Assembly (NCBI GenBank): GCA_017394925.1
Contig: JAFPWQ010000333.1
Coordinates: forward strand, 1 to 6,099
Direction: 5' to 3'
From: Synergistaceae bacterium
GTDB taxonomy: Bacteria > Synergistota > Synergistia > Synergistales > Aminobacteriaceae
Length of the DNA stretch: 6,099 nucleotides
Shown here: positions 1-6,099 of the stretch, piece after piece
Layout of the letters: the number at the start of each line of letters is the position of its first letter
Numbering within the stretch: position 1 is the first letter of the stretch
Notes under the pieces: model-generated
What the model was told of the DNA's origin: nothing
What the model saw: only the letters and a program-made list of their open reading frames with translations
The model's database searches: none
Position numbers and translations under genes: made by a program

Positions 1-728
1 GCACGAATCGCATCAGAGCGGCAAGAAGATTAACAGGTCCGGGAAAAATTAAACTCTGGACTCTCACGTCATACTTTGCGAATCAAAATATCCCATTAGG
101 CATCTCAATGACCACACGCAAAAATCAAAAGCCGTCAATAAGATTCAATTGTCCTCACGAAATATTAAAGCTCCCGAAGAATATAAATTCATCATGGCAA
201 TGGCTCAAAGGCTTATGGGGCAGCACAGGCGGATTATATTTCCCAAAGTCAGGCTATTATCTGACACTCATAATCGCGGATAAAAATATTGCAGACATAA
301 CACGAAGCATAATTAAGCTCACTGGGTTATCATGGAAAGAGCACAGAAACGAATTCACGTTACGCAATCACGATGACATAATGACATTTCTGCATAAATC
401 CGGCATGACATCAGGAGCATTAGAATTTGACTCAATGGTAATGATGCGTTCATTAAGGAACCGTGTTAATCTCGAACGCAATTACGATGCCGCGAATATA
501 GCAAGAAGTGTGAATGCTGCACGAAGACAAATTGAACTCGCCAGAAAAATTATTGCCGAAGGAATGCTTGAATCACTTCCCGAAAATTTGCGTGAGGTCG
601 TAGAACTGCGTCTCGCCTACCCTGACGAATCACTTGAGGGGCTCGGAGAAAAATTAAAACGTAAAATCAAAAAATCTGCTGTAAAATATCGGTGGGATAA
701 AATCCAGAAAATAATCTCGGAAAATTAA
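1..728 (+). CDS. whiA: WhiA-family DNA-binding protein (5' partial)
   Basis: WhiA proteins carry a degenerate LAGLIDADG homing-endonuclease fold plus a C-terminal helix-turn-helix. They act as DNA-binding regulators in sporulation, division or chromosome functions of Gram-positive and some other bacteria. The frame has no stop from its first full codon at base 3, so the gene begins upstream of the window and the ATG at 108 is internal. About 241 residues are visible, against roughly 300 for the family. The degenerate LAGLIDADG region begins near base 207 (KGLWGSTGGLYF). The family core follows at about 456-530, reading RNRVN, then YDAANIARSVNAARRQIE. The stretch LPENLREVVELRL and the helix-turn-helix occupy about 580-716. 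The recognition helix reads KKSAVKYRWDKI where the family usually has a form like SKSGVNHRLRKI, so it is somewhat divergent. The stop lies 25 nt before pgk with no terminator between, so co-transcription is likely. Family assignment is from remembered motifs; its targets here are unknown. Confidence 0.87.
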   Translation, partial: TNRIRAARRLTGPGKIKLWTLTSYFANQNIPLGISMTTRKNQKPSIRFNCPHEILKLPKNINSSWQWLKGLWGSTGGLYFPKSGYYLTLIIADKNIADITRSIIKLTGLSWKEHRNEFTLRNHDDIMTFLHKSGMTSGALEFDSMVMMRSLRNRVNLERNYDAANIARSVNAARRQIELARKIIAEGMLESLPENLREVVELRLAYPDESLEGLGEKLKRKIKKSAVKYRWDKIQKIISEN

Positions 729-753
729 ATCATTTAATACGGAGGACATAATC

Positions 754-1950
754 ATGAAGCTAAAAACATTCAAGCCTTCTGATGTAGCCGGAAAAAAAGT
801 ATTAATGCGCGTTGACTTCAACGTACCCTTCAAGAACGGCAAAGTAACGGACGACTCAAGAATCCGTGCGCACACAAGCACATTAAAGAAATTGCTTGAT
901 GCAGGTGCAAAGGTCGCTCTTGTCTCACACTTCGGAAGGCCGAAGGGAAAAGTTGATCCGGCATTCTCACTTTCACAGATTGTCCCTGATATTGAGAAGG
1001 CATACGGTCTCAAAGTAATATTCATTGATGACTGTGTTGGTCCGAAAGTCGCAAAGGCAGTTGACGCGTTAAAGCCCGGCGAGATAGTTGTGCTTGAGAA
1101 TTCGCGTTATCATCCAGAAGAGCAGAAGAATGACCCGGATTTCTCAAAGGCAATGGCGGCTCCTTTTGACGTTTTCGTTATGGACGCATTCAGTGCCTCA
1201 CACCGTGCAGACTGTTCAACATGCGGCGTGATTTCATTCGTGAAAGATGCATTTGCGGGTGATTTGCTCATTCGTGAGGGTGAAATGCTCGGTGCAGTAA
1301 GCGAAAATCCTGCAAAGCCCTATGTGCTTATACTCGGCGGCGCAAAGGTCTCGGATAAAATAGCAATCGTCGGTAATCTTCTCGACAAGGCAGACACGAT
1401 TTTAATCGGCGGAGGAATGGCATATACGTTCCTCAAGGCGCAGGGAAAAGAGATCGGCAAGTCATTATGCGATGAAGAAAGATTAGACTTCGCAAAAGAT
1501 ACACTCAGGAAGGCCGCTGATATGGGCGTAAAGATTTTGCTTCCAGTTGACAGCGTAGTTGCGTCAGGAATGGATGCAGATGACCTTGAGACAGTATCAA
1601 GTGATTCAATGCCTGCGGGTAAAATGGGACTTGATATTGGCCCTGAGACAGTGAAGAAATTCATCGCTGCTCTTGACGGTGCAAAGTCAGTTTTATGGAA
1701 CGGCCCTATGGGAGTATTTGAAGACGCGAAATTTGCGGAAGGCACAAAGAAACTCGCTGAAGCAGTTGCAGAACTCACACAGAAACAGGGAGCTGTAACA
1801 GTAATCGGCGGAGGAGACACGGCAAGTGCAGTCAGACAGTTCAAAGTTGCCGATAAAGTTTCGCATGTTTCAACGGGCGGCGGTGCAAGCCTTGAATACT
1901 GCGAGGGCAAAAAATTACCAGGCATGGAACCGTTCAGAATTGAGGCGTAA
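754..1950 (+). CDS. pgk: Phosphoglycerate kinase
   Basis: Cytosolic enzyme of glycolysis and gluconeogenesis that transfers phosphate between 1,3-bisphosphoglycerate and ADP. The 398-residue length is normal for bacteria, and the family motifs run in order from end to end. In the N-terminal, phosphoglycerate-binding half these are RVDFNVP (19-25), SHFGRPKG (58-65), ENSRYHPEE (115-123) and DAFSASHR (144-151). In the C-terminal, nucleotide-binding half they are GGAKVSDK (195-202), GGGMAYTF (219-226), WNGPMGVFE (315-323), GGGDT (352-356) and STGGGASLE (373-381). Two N-terminal motifs differ slightly from the commonest bacterial forms (ENVRF and DAFGTAHR), but the basic residues R118, H150 and R151 are kept. 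The ATG start is fixed by a GGAGG Shine-Dalgarno at 741-745, 8 nt upstream, and by the motif register. It follows whiA by 25 nt and precedes tpiA by 3 nt, in the same frame. Identification is secure. Confidence 0.98.
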   Translation: MKLKTFKPSDVAGKKVLMRVDFNVPFKNGKVTDDSRIRAHTSTLKKLLDAGAKVALVSHFGRPKGKVDPAFSLSQIVPDIEKAYGLKVIFIDDCVGPKVAKAVDALKPGEIVVLENSRYHPEEQKNDPDFSKAMAAPFDVFVMDAFSASHRADCSTCGVISFVKDAFAGDLLIREGEMLGAVSENPAKPYVLILGGAKVSDKIAIVGNLLDKADTILIGGGMAYTFLKAQGKEIGKSLCDEERLDFAKDTLRKAADMGVKILLPVDSVVASGMDADDLETVSSDSMPAGKMGLDIGPETVKKFIAALDGAKSVLWNGPMGVFEDAKFAEGTKKLAEAVAELTQKQGAVTVIGGGDTASAVRQFKVADKVSHVSTGGGASLEYCEGKKLPGMEPFRIEA

Positions 1951-1953
1951 ATC

Positions 1954-2703
1954 ATGAGCAAGAAAATTTATCTTTACGGCAACTGGAAAATGAACAACAC
2001 TTACTCAGAGACAGAAAAGTTCTTTGAGGAGTTCACACCTGCATATGCCCCTTTGAAGGCCGATGCGAATCTTGAAGTCGGGATTTTTGCACCGTTCACG
2101 TCATTATGGCCGTTATCACAGGGTGCAAAGAAGAACGGCATAGTATTTGGCGCACAGAACGTGTACTATGAGCCAAAGGGAGCATTCACCGGCGAGATTT
2201 CGATTCCAATGCTGAAGGAATATGACATAACACATATCATCATCGGCCACAGTGAGCGCAGGCATATCTTCCTTGAGAGTGATGAAGTCATCGCGAAGAA
2301 AGTTAAAGCCGTTCTCGATGCTGGAATCAGCCCGGTATTGTGTTACGGCGAGACGCTTGAAGAACGCGAATCAGGAAACACGTTTACGGTCATGGAACGT
2401 CAGTTAAAGAGCGCAATTTCTTCACTCATTCCTGCAGAAGTGAATAAAATCATTTACGCATATGAGCCAGTCTGGGCAATCGGAACGGGCAAGACGGCAA
2501 CACCCGATCAGGCAGAAGAAGTTTGCGCATGGAGCAGAAAGTTAATCGGCGATGACAAAGTCGTGATTCTTTACGGCGGAAGTGTGAAAGGCTCAAACGC
2601 AAAAGAGCTGTTAAGCATGAAGGACATTGACGGCGCGCTTGTCGGAGGAGCGTCATTGAAGCCTGCTTCATTCCTTGAGATTTACACGGCCTACAAAGGC
2701 TAA
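1954..2703 (+). CDS. tpiA: Triose-phosphate isomerase
   Basis: Cytosolic (beta/alpha)8-barrel enzyme that interconverts dihydroxyacetone phosphate and glyceraldehyde 3-phosphate. The 249 residues match the usual bacterial length. Visible active-site elements are N10 and K12 in GNWKMN, electrophile H99 in IIGHSERR, and catalytic base E171 in YEPVWAIGTGKTAT, whose latter part is the mobile loop 6. The phosphate-gripping YGGSV is at 207-211 and GALVGGASL at 227-235. All catalytic residues are present, so the enzyme should be active. The ATG is 3 nt after the pgk stop. A GAGG Shine-Dalgarno (1942-1945) lies inside the end of pgk, which suggests translational coupling. pgk and tpiA share one frame, so only the TAA at 1948-1950 keeps the products apart; some bacteria such as Thermotoga maritima make a Pgk-Tpi fusion. 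A terminator follows within 10 nt of the stop. Confidence 0.98.
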   Translation: MSKKIYLYGNWKMNNTYSETEKFFEEFTPAYAPLKADANLEVGIFAPFTSLWPLSQGAKKNGIVFGAQNVYYEPKGAFTGEISIPMLKEYDITHIIIGHSERRHIFLESDEVIAKKVKAVLDAGISPVLCYGETLEERESGNTFTVMERQLKSAISSLIPAEVNKIIYAYEPVWAIGTGKTATPDQAEEVCAWSRKLIGDDKVVILYGGSVKGSNAKELLSMKDIDGALVGGASLKPASFLEIYTAYKG

Positions 2704-2711
2704 TTTTTCGC

Positions 2712-2745
2712 ATACCCCTTTGCATTTTCGCGAGGGGGTTATTTT
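2712..2745 (+). terminator. Intrinsic terminator after tpiA
   Basis: An imperfect hairpin in which ATACCCCT (2712-2719) pairs with AGGGGGTTAT (2733-2742), with a small bulge on the right arm. It can be extended inward by a short TGC/GCG stem around an ATTTTC loop. A T-rich tail (TTATTTT, 2739-2745) follows immediately. It starts 9 nt after the tpiA stop and would end the whiA-pgk-tpiA unit. Pairing was read by eye; no folding energy was computed. Confidence 0.7.
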
Positions 2746-2764
2746 ATCGCTTTATATCGCTTTA
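2745..2764 (+). repeat. Two perfect tandem copies of a 10-bp unit upstream of the lipoprotein gene
   Basis: TATCGCTTTA occurs at 2745-2754 and again at 2755-2764, followed by TATTCATAAC, which shares only the first three bases. The copies are one helical turn apart and sit between the tpiA terminator and the lipoprotein Shine-Dalgarno, where the promoter of the next gene must be. A -10-like TATATT lies at 2763-2768, but I find no good -35 at the right distance, so no promoter is called. The unit could be a protein-binding site or a chance duplication. Confidence 0.55.
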
Positions 2765-2794
2765 TATTCATAACACAAAGGAGGAATATTTTTC

Positions 2795-4438
2795 ATGAAA
2801 TCACGAAGATTTATTGCACTCTCAGTTCTCGCAGTCATGATCTTCACGGGTACAGCATGTTCTGATTCACTTCCTGAAAACGCGTTAAGCTCACGCCCTG
2901 ATGAATCAGTCTATGCGGTTCTGAAACTCAATGACACGTCAGAGTTCCTGAAATGGCTTTTGTCCGAAGCTAATATTAATACGTTCATGCCGTTGATATT
3001 AGCGTCAGAGAGCTCAAATGATATTATCGGCGGTATCGAAATGATAAGCGCATTTGCACAGAATACGCCGCTGAAATCTGCAGTAGTGCTTGCAGGTGTT
3101 TCAGGAAAAGATGCAAAATCGCAGGAAGTTTTCATGCAGGCTGCCTTTACTGTAAGCCCTGAACTGAATTCAATCGTGCGTAATATCTCACAGGGAAAAG
3201 CAAGCGCAAAGGACATCGCTAAATTACTGCTTGGAACAGAAAGCCCGTTAATAGCACTTGCAGAGACAATGATAAAAGTTGAGAATGCAGACGATAATAT
3301 TCTCAGAATCGATAACGCAATATTCGTTAAGGCCGTTGACGATGTAATTATTCTCGCACTCTCAGAAGATGACGTGAAAGCATCAGTGAAGGCTCTTGAA
3401 GACAAGAAAGCAAGATTGTCGTTGATTAACGCAAGGGCATTCAGCACGAAGGATTTTGCAATGCTTCACGTTGACCCTAAGACAGCAGAAGTACTTGATG
3501 ACAGCGGAGAGCTCAAAGAATTAAAACTCAGTGAATACATGGCTAAACCGTTCAATCTTGAGCTTGGATTCGAGAGTCAGCCCGGCAAATTCATACTCTC
3601 ATCACATAATAATGTCCTTGAGTCCACTGCGAAAAAATATGCAGAGAAAATACCGAACGTTAAACCCGTCAAAGGCGGCTATATAGACCTCAGGAATTCA
3701 GGCGGAGCATCGACACCGATATTTGCTGCGGGGGGAATGTTTAATCTTGCAGGTACAGAAGAAGTTAAAGACGCAAAAGATGGTCTTGATTTCATTTTAG
3801 GACAGCTAAAGAAGCGTTTCGGAATTGCAAAAGAAGATGTATACGCATTATTCACCGGTCCGTTCTCACTGGTCATTAACGGAAGCGTAATGTTTGAATC
3901 GTTCAAGATACCCGCGCTCTATATCTCACAGACAGGAGCAAAGGGTGCGGCCTCGAAAGTATATAACACTCTCACGAAATCGCCGCATTTCCATAAAATT
4001 CACGATGGAATATTACAGGTTGATTCGTCAGTGAGCCCGGTATCATGCATAATAGGCAACGCAGGCAACACATTAGGCATAGCGTTTGCAGAACTCGCAA
4101 GTTTCTCTGACAGACCGAACACTGAAGGCGCATTCGGTGAACTCATGAGCAAAAATTCAATCTCTTCATGGTGGATTGATTTCGCAGGCATTCAGTCATG
4201 GCTCAACGATGATGCTAACGGCGTATTTGCGACTCTTACACCGATAGCAGGAATTTTCGGTTTCGGTCAAATTCTTGATGCAGTGCGTAATGTTCTCAGT
4301 GCGGATTTCTCTGTGCGTTCAATGTCGTTAAGCGGCGAAGACATTGAGACTGTGCATTTGGAATTTGCGCTTAAGGAAATAAGAGCAGAGGACGGATTGT
4401 TTGCGAAACTCGTGAAAGTTTACAGAGATTTCCAGTAA
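2795..4438 (+). CDS. Predicted exported lipoprotein of unknown function
   Basis: I do not recognise this 547-residue protein as a named family. The N-terminus is a type II signal peptide: basic residues K2, R4 and R5, a hydrophobic core at about 6-17, then the lipobox-like GTAC with lipidation candidate C22. Residue +2 is serine rather than aspartate, which in diderms favours outer-membrane sorting. The mature part has no further transmembrane segment. It appears to have two similar halves, about 36-230 and 305-530, each opening with a hydrophobic strand (VYAVLKL; PIFAAGGMF) followed by helical stretches. The overall style recalls DUF3352-type surface proteins, but that is a weak impression. 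There is no catalytic motif. The ATG has a full AAAGGAGG Shine-Dalgarno (2777-2784), 10 nt upstream. Terminators on both sides imply a single-gene transcript. Confidence is high that it is a real gene and exported, and low for any function. Confidence 0.85.
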   Translation: MKSRRFIALSVLAVMIFTGTACSDSLPENALSSRPDESVYAVLKLNDTSEFLKWLLSEANINTFMPLILASESSNDIIGGIEMISAFAQNTPLKSAVVLAGVSGKDAKSQEVFMQAAFTVSPELNSIVRNISQGKASAKDIAKLLLGTESPLIALAETMIKVENADDNILRIDNAIFVKAVDDVIILALSEDDVKASVKALEDKKARLSLINARAFSTKDFAMLHVDPKTAEVLDDSGELKELKLSEYMAKPFNLELGFESQPGKFILSSHNNVLESTAKKYAEKIPNVKPVKGGYIDLRNSGGASTPIFAAGGMFNLAGTEEVKDAKDGLDFILGQLKKRFGIAKEDVYALFTGPFSLVINGSVMFESFKIPALYISQTGAKGAASKVYNTLTKSPHFHKIHDGILQVDSSVSPVSCIIGNAGNTLGIAFAELASFSDRPNTEGAFGELMSKNSISSWWIDFAGIQSWLNDDANGVFATLTPIAGIFGFGQILDAVRNVLSADFSVRSMSLSGEDIETVHLEFALKEIRAEDGLFAKLVKVYRDFQ

Positions 4439-4472
4439 ACACAGCTTCAAACACTAAAATATGAGTGAATTA

Positions 4473-4515
4473 ACCCTTCGGCCTCCGGGTAAAGGGGGGT
4501 CGGAGGGTATTTTTT
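4473..4515 (+). terminator. Strong intrinsic terminator between the lipoprotein gene and nrdJ
   Basis: The arm 4473-4486 pairs with 4495-4508 over 14 bp with no bulge: eleven Watson-Crick pairs and three G-U pairs (4478/4503, 4481/4500, 4484/4497). The loop is GGGTAAAG (4487-4494). The tail ATTTTTT (4509-4515) follows directly. It begins 34 nt after the lipoprotein stop. The nrdJ ribosome-binding site starts only 4 nt after the tail, so this hairpin is either a terminator overlapping the nrdJ leader or an attenuator for nrdJ. Confidence 0.85.
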
Positions 4516-4518
4516 GCT

Positions 4519-4527
4519 AAAGGAGAG
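4519..4527 (+). promoter_or_regulatory. Ribosome-binding site of nrdJ, oddly spaced from the first ATG
   Basis: AAAGGAGAG holds the core AGGAG at 4521-4525. The first in-frame ATG (4543) is 17 nt away, much farther than the usual 5-9 nt. An in-frame ATT at 4531 is only 5 nt away. A weak purine run, AGAAAG (4537-4542), abuts the ATG, but it is too close to serve well. The site therefore leaves the nrdJ start undecided between a rare ATT and the ATG. Confidence 0.6.
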
Positions 4528-4542
4528 TGTATTTTCAGAAAG

Positions 4543-6099
4543 ATGAGCATCCAGAACATAAAAAACTACTTCAACACGGAAATTGATTCGCGTTCTCTTG
4601 AACCTGAAAGTGAATCAAGACTATCAGAAAATGCTGTGTGGCTTCTTGAGCAAAGATATTTTGTATCACGATATGATTCTGAAATAAAAGCAACAAGAAA
4701 AGAAAATAACTTTGAGGAATTTGTCAGGCGCGTATCAAGGACAGTAGCGAGTGCCGAAGTAAATTACACGGACTCTATTGAATGGTTAATCACGCTTGAG
4801 AAGAATATCGCGAGTGATATATTAAACCGCAGATTTTTATTCAACTCACCGTGTTTATTCAGTGCGGCGGCAGGCTTAACAATTATCCCCGAATATGCAG
4901 AGATAATCTATAAATCGCCGGACGAAATGACATATGACGACTACAAAAAGCTCTATGATTCACGCACGAAGAATCAGCAATTATTCGCGTGTTTCGTGAT
5001 AAGCGTCCCTGACAGCATAGAGGGCATATTCGAGAGTGTGAAGAACGCGAGCATAATCTCAAAATTCGGAGGCGGTGTAGGCGGCAACTTCGGACATCTG
5101 CGCGAACACAGCTCAGAGATTGCCGGCGGTACAGGAGGCAAGGCATCGGGTCCTGTGTCATTCATGGAGACATGGAACACAATGGGTGCTGTTGTCGTTC
5201 AGGGAGGAAAGAGACGCGCGGCCTTAATGGGAATGTTATTCGATGATCATCCTGATATTTACGATTTCATTGACTGCAAGACCGAAGACGGAAAGCTCTC
5301 ATACTTCAATATATCCGTTGCAATTTCCGACAAGCTCATGAATGATGCTTCGAGCGATAAAGATTTTGATCTGCATTCACGTGTTGACGGAAGCGTAGTT
5401 AATACAGTGAAGGCAAAAGACCTCATGAATCACATCTGCGAGTCTGCATGGAAACGCGGAGATCCCGGTGTATTCTTCATCGACCGTGCAAGACAGGACA
5501 ATCTGCTCAAACTGGGCGGAGCTGAATGGGACATAGAGTCAACCAATCCATGCGGAGAACAGCCATTGCCGAATTTCACGAGCTGTAATTTAGGCTCAAT
5601 CAACGTTGAAGTCTTCGTGAAGCCCGACAAAACTTTTGACTGGGAAAAATTACAGGCACAAGTTTTCAGGTCAATGTACTATCTTGATTTAGTGATTGAT
5701 GCCTGCATGTATCCGTTGGAGAAAATCGGCGAGAGAACGAAATTAATCCGTCCTGTTGGGCTTGGCATTATGGGACTTGCGGACGCGTCAATACTTCAGG
5801 GAATAATTTACGGCTCTGACAGATTCAACGCGTTCTGCAAAAAGCTCGGCGGAATTATGGCACGTTCAGCGTTAAGTGCGACGGTTCAAATCGTGAATGA
5901 CGCAAATAAACCTCCTTTCCCTGAACACGGATTAGTGCGTGAATTATTTGACGGATTTAAACTTCCGAATACGCCCTCAGAATTTGAATGTATGCTCGGA
6001 AACATGCGCAGTGAAAAAATGATTCCTGTTACGCTGATTAACACGCTTGAGGAATTCAGAGATGATTTCAGTGATGCAAGATTCATTCTTGAGCATTTA
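4543..6099 (+). CDS. nrdJ: Adenosylcobalamin-dependent (class II) ribonucleotide reductase (3' partial)
   Basis: Cytosolic enzyme that reduces ribonucleotides, most likely diphosphates, to deoxyribonucleotides, using coenzyme B12 to make a thiyl radical and needing no oxygen. The first 519 codons are visible and the frame is open at the right edge. NrdJ of this kind usually exceeds 600-800 residues, so the PTGS phosphate-binding loop and C-terminal cysteines lie outside. Seen here are an N-terminal SENAVWLLEQRYF (28-40), NSP (101-103), redox cysteine C150 in ACFVISV, and GGGVGGNFGHLR (176-187). GGTGGKASGPVSFM (195-208) and QGGKRRAALMG (220-230) follow. The active-site finger loop NPCGEQ has N335, radical cysteine C337 and E339, with the redox partner C348 in SCNLGSIN. 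IRPVGLGIMGLADA (402-415) comes next. The spacing and the segment between NSP and C150 match what I recall of Thermotoga maritima NrdJ. No N-terminal ATP-cone is present. The start may instead be the ATT at 4531. Confidence 0.94.
   Translation, partial: MSIQNIKNYFNTEIDSRSLEPESESRLSENAVWLLEQRYFVSRYDSEIKATRKENNFEEFVRRVSRTVASAEVNYTDSIEWLITLEKNIASDILNRRFLFNSPCLFSAAAGLTIIPEYAEIIYKSPDEMTYDDYKKLYDSRTKNQQLFACFVISVPDSIEGIFESVKNASIISKFGGGVGGNFGHLREHSSEIAGGTGGKASGPVSFMETWNTMGAVVVQGGKRRAALMGMLFDDHPDIYDFIDCKTEDGKLSYFNISVAISDKLMNDASSDKDFDLHSRVDGSVVNTVKAKDLMNHICESAWKRGDPGVFFIDRARQDNLLKLGGAEWDIESTNPCGEQPLPNFTSCNLGSINVEVFVKPDKTFDWEKLQAQVFRSMYYLDLVIDACMYPLEKIGERTKLIRPVGLGIMGLADASILQGIIYGSDRFNAFCKKLGGIMARSALSATVQIVNDANKPPFPEHGLVRELFDGFKLPNTPSEFECMLGNMRSEKMIPVTLINTLEEFRDDFSDARFILEHL

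Noticed and set aside
108..110. ATG at 108 as the start of the first gene
   Set aside because: The frame is open to the left edge without a stop, no Shine-Dalgarno precedes 108, and the product from 108 would lack much of the WhiA N-terminal domain. The gene is treated as 5' partial.
731..740. TTTAAT at 733-738 as a -10 element for pgk
   Set aside because: No -35-like hexamer lies 16-18 nt upstream. The sequence is AT-rich, so a single near-match is expected by chance.
1908..1915. Slippery A6 run near the end of pgk as a frameshift site making a Pgk-Tpi fusion
   Set aside because: pgk and tpiA are in the same frame, so a frameshift would not join them. The run is simply two Lys codons in the conserved EGKKLPG motif.
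1320..1961. A 213-codon open frame on the minus strand opposite pgk
   Set aside because: It is the antisense shadow of a secure pgk, has low-complexity Ser/Pro/Ala content, and matches nothing recognisable. The other minus-strand frames in the window are of the same kind.
4439..4542. Cobalamin riboswitch upstream of the B12-dependent reductase
   Set aside because: The intergenic space is 104 nt, mostly filled by a simple hairpin, and no B12-box-like sequence is seen. Such riboswitches usually precede B12-independent alternatives in any case.
4843..4995. Apparent insertion of about 35 residues in NrdJ between the NSP motif and the first redox cysteine
   Set aside because: As I recall it, Thermotoga maritima NrdJ has an equivalent segment of similar length at the same place, so it is a subfamily trait and not a new insertion.

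Overview
The window looks like ordinary chromosomal DNA of a bacterium with moderate to lowish GC. All five genes are on the + strand and tightly packed. No mobile element, CRISPR array, tRNA or rRNA is visible. The gene set is a WhiA-type protein directly ahead of pgk-tpiA, a lipoprotein of a kind expected in a diderm cell, and a Thermotoga-like adenosylcobalamin-dependent ribonucleotide reductase. It would fit an anaerobe of the Synergistota type. That placement is inferred from gene content and protein style and is not demonstrated.

Region 1 (1-2745) is a probable operon of whiA (5' end cut off by the window), pgk and tpiA. The gaps are 25 and 3 nt, and an intrinsic terminator closes the unit just after tpiA. 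pgk and tpiA supply two central steps of lower glycolysis/gluconeogenesis. WhiA is a DNA-binding protein with a degenerate homing-endonuclease fold. pgk and tpiA lie in the same reading frame, separated only by one TAA and one sense codon.

Region 2 (2746-4515) is a single gene for a 547-residue exported lipoprotein that I do not recognise as a named family. It has its own strong Shine-Dalgarno sequence and a perfect 10-bp tandem duplication upstream. It is followed by a strong 14-bp terminator hairpin.

Region 3 (4516-6099) is the first 519 codons of nrdJ, a class II ribonucleotide reductase. It is open to the right edge of the window, with the active-site Asn/Cys/Glu and redox cysteines visible. 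Its ribosome-binding site starts only a few bases after the terminator's T-tract. The nrdJ promoter must therefore lie in or upstream of the hairpin, or nrdJ depends on readthrough. The start codon is also ambiguous (a well-spaced ATT or a poorly spaced ATG).

I found no clear undescribed system. The points worth a second look are the nrdJ leader (hairpin, a 19-codon ORF across it, and the odd start), the in-frame pgk/tpiA junction, the whiA-glycolysis linkage, and the unassigned lipoprotein.
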